A DNA stretch of 64,000 nucleotides, taken from NCBI RefSeq assembly GCF_003010955.1, contig NZ_PGGO01000005.1, forward strand, positions 62,001 to 126,000, in the 5' to 3' direction. The DNA is from Phyllobacterium brassicacearum. Lineage in GTDB: Bacteria > Pseudomonadota > Alphaproteobacteria > Rhizobiales > Rhizobiaceae. Position numbers and translations under genes: made by a program. Positions 61,573 to 64,000 of this stretch are shown in pieces (position 1 is the stretch's first letter; the number at the start of each line of letters is the position of its first letter). A model generated the notes under the pieces. That model did not search any database, was not told where the DNA came from, and saw only the letters and a list, made by a program, of their open reading frames with translations.

Positions 61573-62928
61573 ATGCCGATAAATATCACCATGCCGGCGC
61601 TTTCTCCTACGATGGAAGAAGGCAATCTTGCCAAATGGCTGGTCAAGGAAGGCGATAAGGTCACGTCCGGTGATGTCATCGCTGAAATCGAGACCGACAA
61701 GGCGACGATGGAAGTCGAAGCGGTTGACGAAGGCACTGTAGCCAAGATCGTTGTTCCTGCCGGTACTGAAGGCGTGAAGGTCAATGCTCTGATCGCCATT
61801 CTGGCTGGCGAGGGCGAAGATGCTGCCGCTGCTGCCAAGGGTGCCGATGCAGCCCCTGCCAAAGTCGAAGCGCCGAAGCAGGAGGCCAAGGCCGAGTCTG
61901 CTCCCGCTGCGCCAAAGGCTGCGGAAGCCGCGCCGACGCCAACACCGGCCGTCGCACCCTCGGCGGCTCCAGCGCAGGCGGGCAATCGTACGTTCTCTTC
62001 GCCTCTGGCCCGTCGTATCGCGAAGGATGCCGGTATTGACCTTGCGGCGGTCACGGGCTCCGGTCCCCATGGCCGTGTGGTCAAAAAGGACGTTGAGGCA
62101 GCGATTGCCGGTGGCGGTGCCAAGGCTGCTCCGGCCGGGGCAACGCCGGCAGCCGCGTCTGCCGCAGCGCCCAAACCCATGTCCGACGATGCCGTGCTCA
62201 AGCTGTTTGAGGAAGGCTCCTACGACCTCGTGCCGCACGATGGCATGCGCAAGACCATTGCCAAACGTCTGCTTGAAGCCAAGTCGACAGTTCCGCATTT
62301 CTATCTGACGCTTGATTGCGAACTCGACGCATTGCTCGCGTTGCGCGCGCAGATCAATGCCGCTTCGCCAATGCGCAAGACGGAAAAGGGCGATGTTCCA
62401 GCCTACAAGCTGTCCGTCAACGACATGATCATCAAGGCCATGGCTCTTGCCTTGCGTGACGTTCCGGAAGCAAACGTTTCCTGGACCGACGCCAATATGG
62501 TCAAGCACAAGCATTCAGATGTTGGTGTTGCCGTTTCGATACCAGGCGGGCTGATCACGCCGATCATTCGCAGGGCCGAAGAGAAGACGCTTTCAGCCAT
62601 TTCGAATGAAATGAAGGATCTCGCCAAGCGGGCGCGCGACCGCAAATTGAAGCCCGAGGAGTATCAGGGCGGCACGACTGCTGTGTCAAACCTTGGCATG
62701 TTCGGCGTCAAGGATTTCGCGGCCATCATCAATCCGCCGCACGCAACCATCATTGCAATCGGCGCGGGTGAGGAGCGGGCGGTTGTCAAGAAGGGTGAGG
62801 TTACAGTTGCGACCGTTATGTCCGTGACGCTCTCGACAGATCACCGCGCGGTCGACGGCGCCCTCGGGGCCGAACTCGCGCAGGCCTTCAAACGGCACAT
62901 AGAAAACCCGATGGGCATGCTGGTCTGA
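61573..62928 (+). CDS. pdhC: Pyruvate dehydrogenase E2, dihydrolipoyllysine-residue acetyltransferase
   Basis: The E2 core, which transfers acetyl from lipoyl-Lys to CoA. 451 residues: lipoyl domain (1-80, [17 protein letters not shown]), Ala/Pro-rich linker, E3-binding domain (about 140-175, [20 protein letters not shown]), another linker, and the catalytic domain (about 220-451) ending with the active-site motif [15 protein letters not shown]. The lipoyl domain is nearly the same as that of the E1-beta subunit upstream. Confidence 0.97.
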   Translation: MPINITMPALSPTMEEGNLAKWLVKEGDKVTSGDVIAEIETDKATMEVEAVDEGTVAKIVVPAGTEGVKVNALIAILAGEGEDAAAAAKGADAAPAKVEAPKQEAKAESAPAAPKAAEAAPTPTPAVAPSAAPAQAGNRTFSSPLARRIAKDAGIDLAAVTGSGPHGRVVKKDVEAAIAGGGAKAAPAGATPAAASAAAPKPMSDDAVLKLFEEGSYDLVPHDGMRKTIAKRLLEAKSTVPHFYLTLDCELDALLALRAQINAASPMRKTEKGDVPAYKLSVNDMIIKAMALALRDVPEANVSWTDANMVKHKHSDVGVAVSIPGGLITPIIRRAEEKTLSAISNEMKDLAKRARDRKLKPEEYQGGTTAVSNLGMFGVKDFAAIINPPHATIIAIGAGEERAVVKKGEVTVATVMSVTLSTDHRAVDGALGAELAQAFKRHIENPMGMLV

Positions 62929-62938
62929 GACGCGCGTC

Positions 62939-63577
62939 ATGAAGACCGTCCTTTGCTATGGCGACTCGCTGACCTGGGGATACATTCCCGACGGATCGGG
63001 TCGCCATGCGCTCAAGGACCGCTGGCCGCAGGTGCTTCAAGCTGAGCTTGGGACACACGTACATGTCATTGCCGACGGCCTGAACGGGCGCACCACCGCC
63101 TATGACGATCACCTGTCCGGGTTCGAGCGCAATGCTGCCAAAACGCTCACGACAGCGCTCGGCACGCATTTTCCACTCGACCTTGTGATCATCATGCTTG
63201 GCACCAACGACATGAAGCATGTGCTTTGCGGTAATGCTCTCGGTGCCAAGCGCGGAATGCAACGGTTGATCGAGATCGTTCGCACTGCGCCCTACCAATT
63301 CGAGATCGCGCCACCCGCGGTGTTGATCATGTCGCCTCCACCTCTTGGCGAGTCCGGGGGCGAGGAGTTCAGACTGATATTTGAAGAAGGCATTGGGCAG
63401 TCACGCTTATTAGCCGGCTTCTATCGGGATGCTGCGTTGCAGTCGGATTGCGCTTTTTTCGATGCTGGTTCCGTAGCGGCAACGTCGTCCGTGGATGGCG
63501 TCCATCTAGATGCAGAGAATACCAGGGCAATCGGTAAAGCCATTGCACCAATCGTTCGAGACATACTCGAGCTCTAA
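62939..63577 (+). CDS. SGNH/GDSL family hydrolase
   Basis: 212 residues, no signal peptide, so cytosolic. SGNH blocks: GDSLTWG near residue 8 (catalytic Ser), the Gly in DGLNGRTT, LGTNDMK near 86 (Asn) and SVDGVHLDAEN near the C-terminus (Asp and His). Members are esterases, lipases or arylesterases; the substrate is unknown. It is embedded between pdhC (10-nt gap) and lpd (17-nt gap) and is therefore co-transcribed with the pyruvate dehydrogenase genes. Confidence 0.88.
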   Translation: MKTVLCYGDSLTWGYIPDGSGRHALKDRWPQVLQAELGTHVHVIADGLNGRTTAYDDHLSGFERNAAKTLTTALGTHFPLDLVIIMLGTNDMKHVLCGNALGAKRGMQRLIEIVRTAPYQFEIAPPAVLIMSPPPLGESGGEEFRLIFEEGIGQSRLLAGFYRDAALQSDCAFFDAGSVAATSSVDGVHLDAENTRAIGKAIAPIVRDILEL

Positions 63578-63594
63578 TCAGGAGGACCAAGGTC

Positions 63595-64000
63595 TTGGCC
63601 AATAATTACGACGTGATCATCATTGGTTCGGGCCCCGGCGGCTACGTTACCGCTATTCGTTCCGCTCAACTCGGCTTCAAGACGGCGATTGTCGAGCGCG
63701 AACATCTCGGTGGCATTTGCCTCAACTGGGGCTGTATTCCGACCAAAGCGCTGCTGCGTTCCGCGGAAATCCTGCATTACGGCCAGCATGCCAAGGATTA
63801 TGGCTTGACGATCGAGGGTAAGATTTCCGCCGATGTCAAAGCGGTTGTCCAGCGCTCACGCGGCGTTTCTGCCCGTCTCAATGGCGGCGTTGGCTTCCTG
63901 ATGAAAAAGAACAAGGTCGACGTGATCTGGGGCGAAGCGAAATTGTCGAAGCCCGGCGAAATTGTCGTCTCCAAGACTTCGAAAAAGCCCATGGAGCCGC
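63595..64000 (+). CDS. lpd: Dihydrolipoyl dehydrogenase (E3), 5' end only
   Basis: The frame begins at TTG 63595 with AGGAGG 9 nt upstream, and runs to the window edge without a stop (135 codons). It starts MANNYDVIIIGSGPGGYVTA, the FAD-binding dinucleotide fold, and continues with the redox disulfide motif GGICLNWGCIPTKALL (about residues 40-55). As the third component of the pyruvate dehydrogenase complex it reoxidises dihydrolipoyl groups. The C-terminus is outside the window. Confidence 0.96.
   Translation, partial: MANNYDVIIIGSGPGGYVTAIRSAQLGFKTAIVEREHLGGICLNWGCIPTKALLRSAEILHYGQHAKDYGLTIEGKISADVKAVVQRSRGVSARLNGGVGFLMKKNKVDVIWGEAKLSKPGEIVVSKTSKKPMEP

Overview
The window looks like a core chromosomal segment of an alphaproteobacterium of the order Hyphomicrobiales (Rhizobiales), closest in gene content to the Brucellaceae/Phyllobacteriaceae; Phyllobacterium is my guess, made from protein recognition and not from any search. 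Pointers are the EipB envelope protein, DUF1489, LpxI in place of LpxH, a phasin, a LexA with the alphaproteobacterial GTTC-N7-GTTC box, an E1-beta subunit carrying its own lipoyl domain, and the thu disaccharide operon. I see no tRNA, rRNA, CRISPR array, prophage or intact insertion sequence.

Layout. 1-8323: mixed metabolic and membrane genes (partial DUF1624 acyltransferase-like protein, MFS transporter, DUF599 protein, L-serine dehydratase, NCS2 nucleobase permease, DUF1489, a small unknown gene, a D,D-carboxypeptidase with a SPOR domain). 8479-11950: a phasin with a striking operator-like promoter, then clpS-clpA. 11988-18041: azlCD, a PAP2 phosphatase, HIT, a FemAB/GNAT-like protein, a GDPD, RidA and eipB. 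18153-31350: the conserved block rpsB-tsf-pyrH-frr-uppS-cdsA-rseP-bamA-lpxD-fabZ-lpxA-lpxI-lpxB, which joins translation, isoprenoid and phospholipid synthesis, outer-membrane protein assembly and lipid A synthesis; the lpx genes overlap tightly. 31415-37302: gltA, gltX, a broken comEC and lexA.

37476-45151 holds a complete thu-type disaccharide cassette: a LacI-family repressor, then divergently a binding protein, two permeases, an ATPase, a ThuA-domain protein and a Gfo/Idh/MocA dehydrogenase. Two copies of one perfect 16-bp palindrome lie in the 445-bp divergent promoter region, and hairpins separate the transport and enzyme genes. The cassette sits between lexA and moeA, and its last stop codon touches the moeA stop codon, so it looks inserted into otherwise conserved order. 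45152-50595 (minus strand) is ppiD-trpD-trpC-moaC-moeA. 50761-58997 carries tpiA, secG, an L,D-transpeptidase, pyrG, a VOC protein, kdsA, a PRC-barrel protein, eno and an FtsB/DivIC-like protein. 59125-64000 is the pyruvate dehydrogenase cluster pdhA-pdhB-pdhC, an SGNH hydrolase, and the start of lpd, which runs off the end.

The most notable observations are the decayed comEC (two frameshifts and an internal deletion), the palindromic operators of the thu cassette, the inverted repeat that brackets the -35 box of the phasin promoter, and two hairpin-rich untranslated regions around rpsB. I found no gene set that I would call a new system; nearly everything is recognisable core biology.
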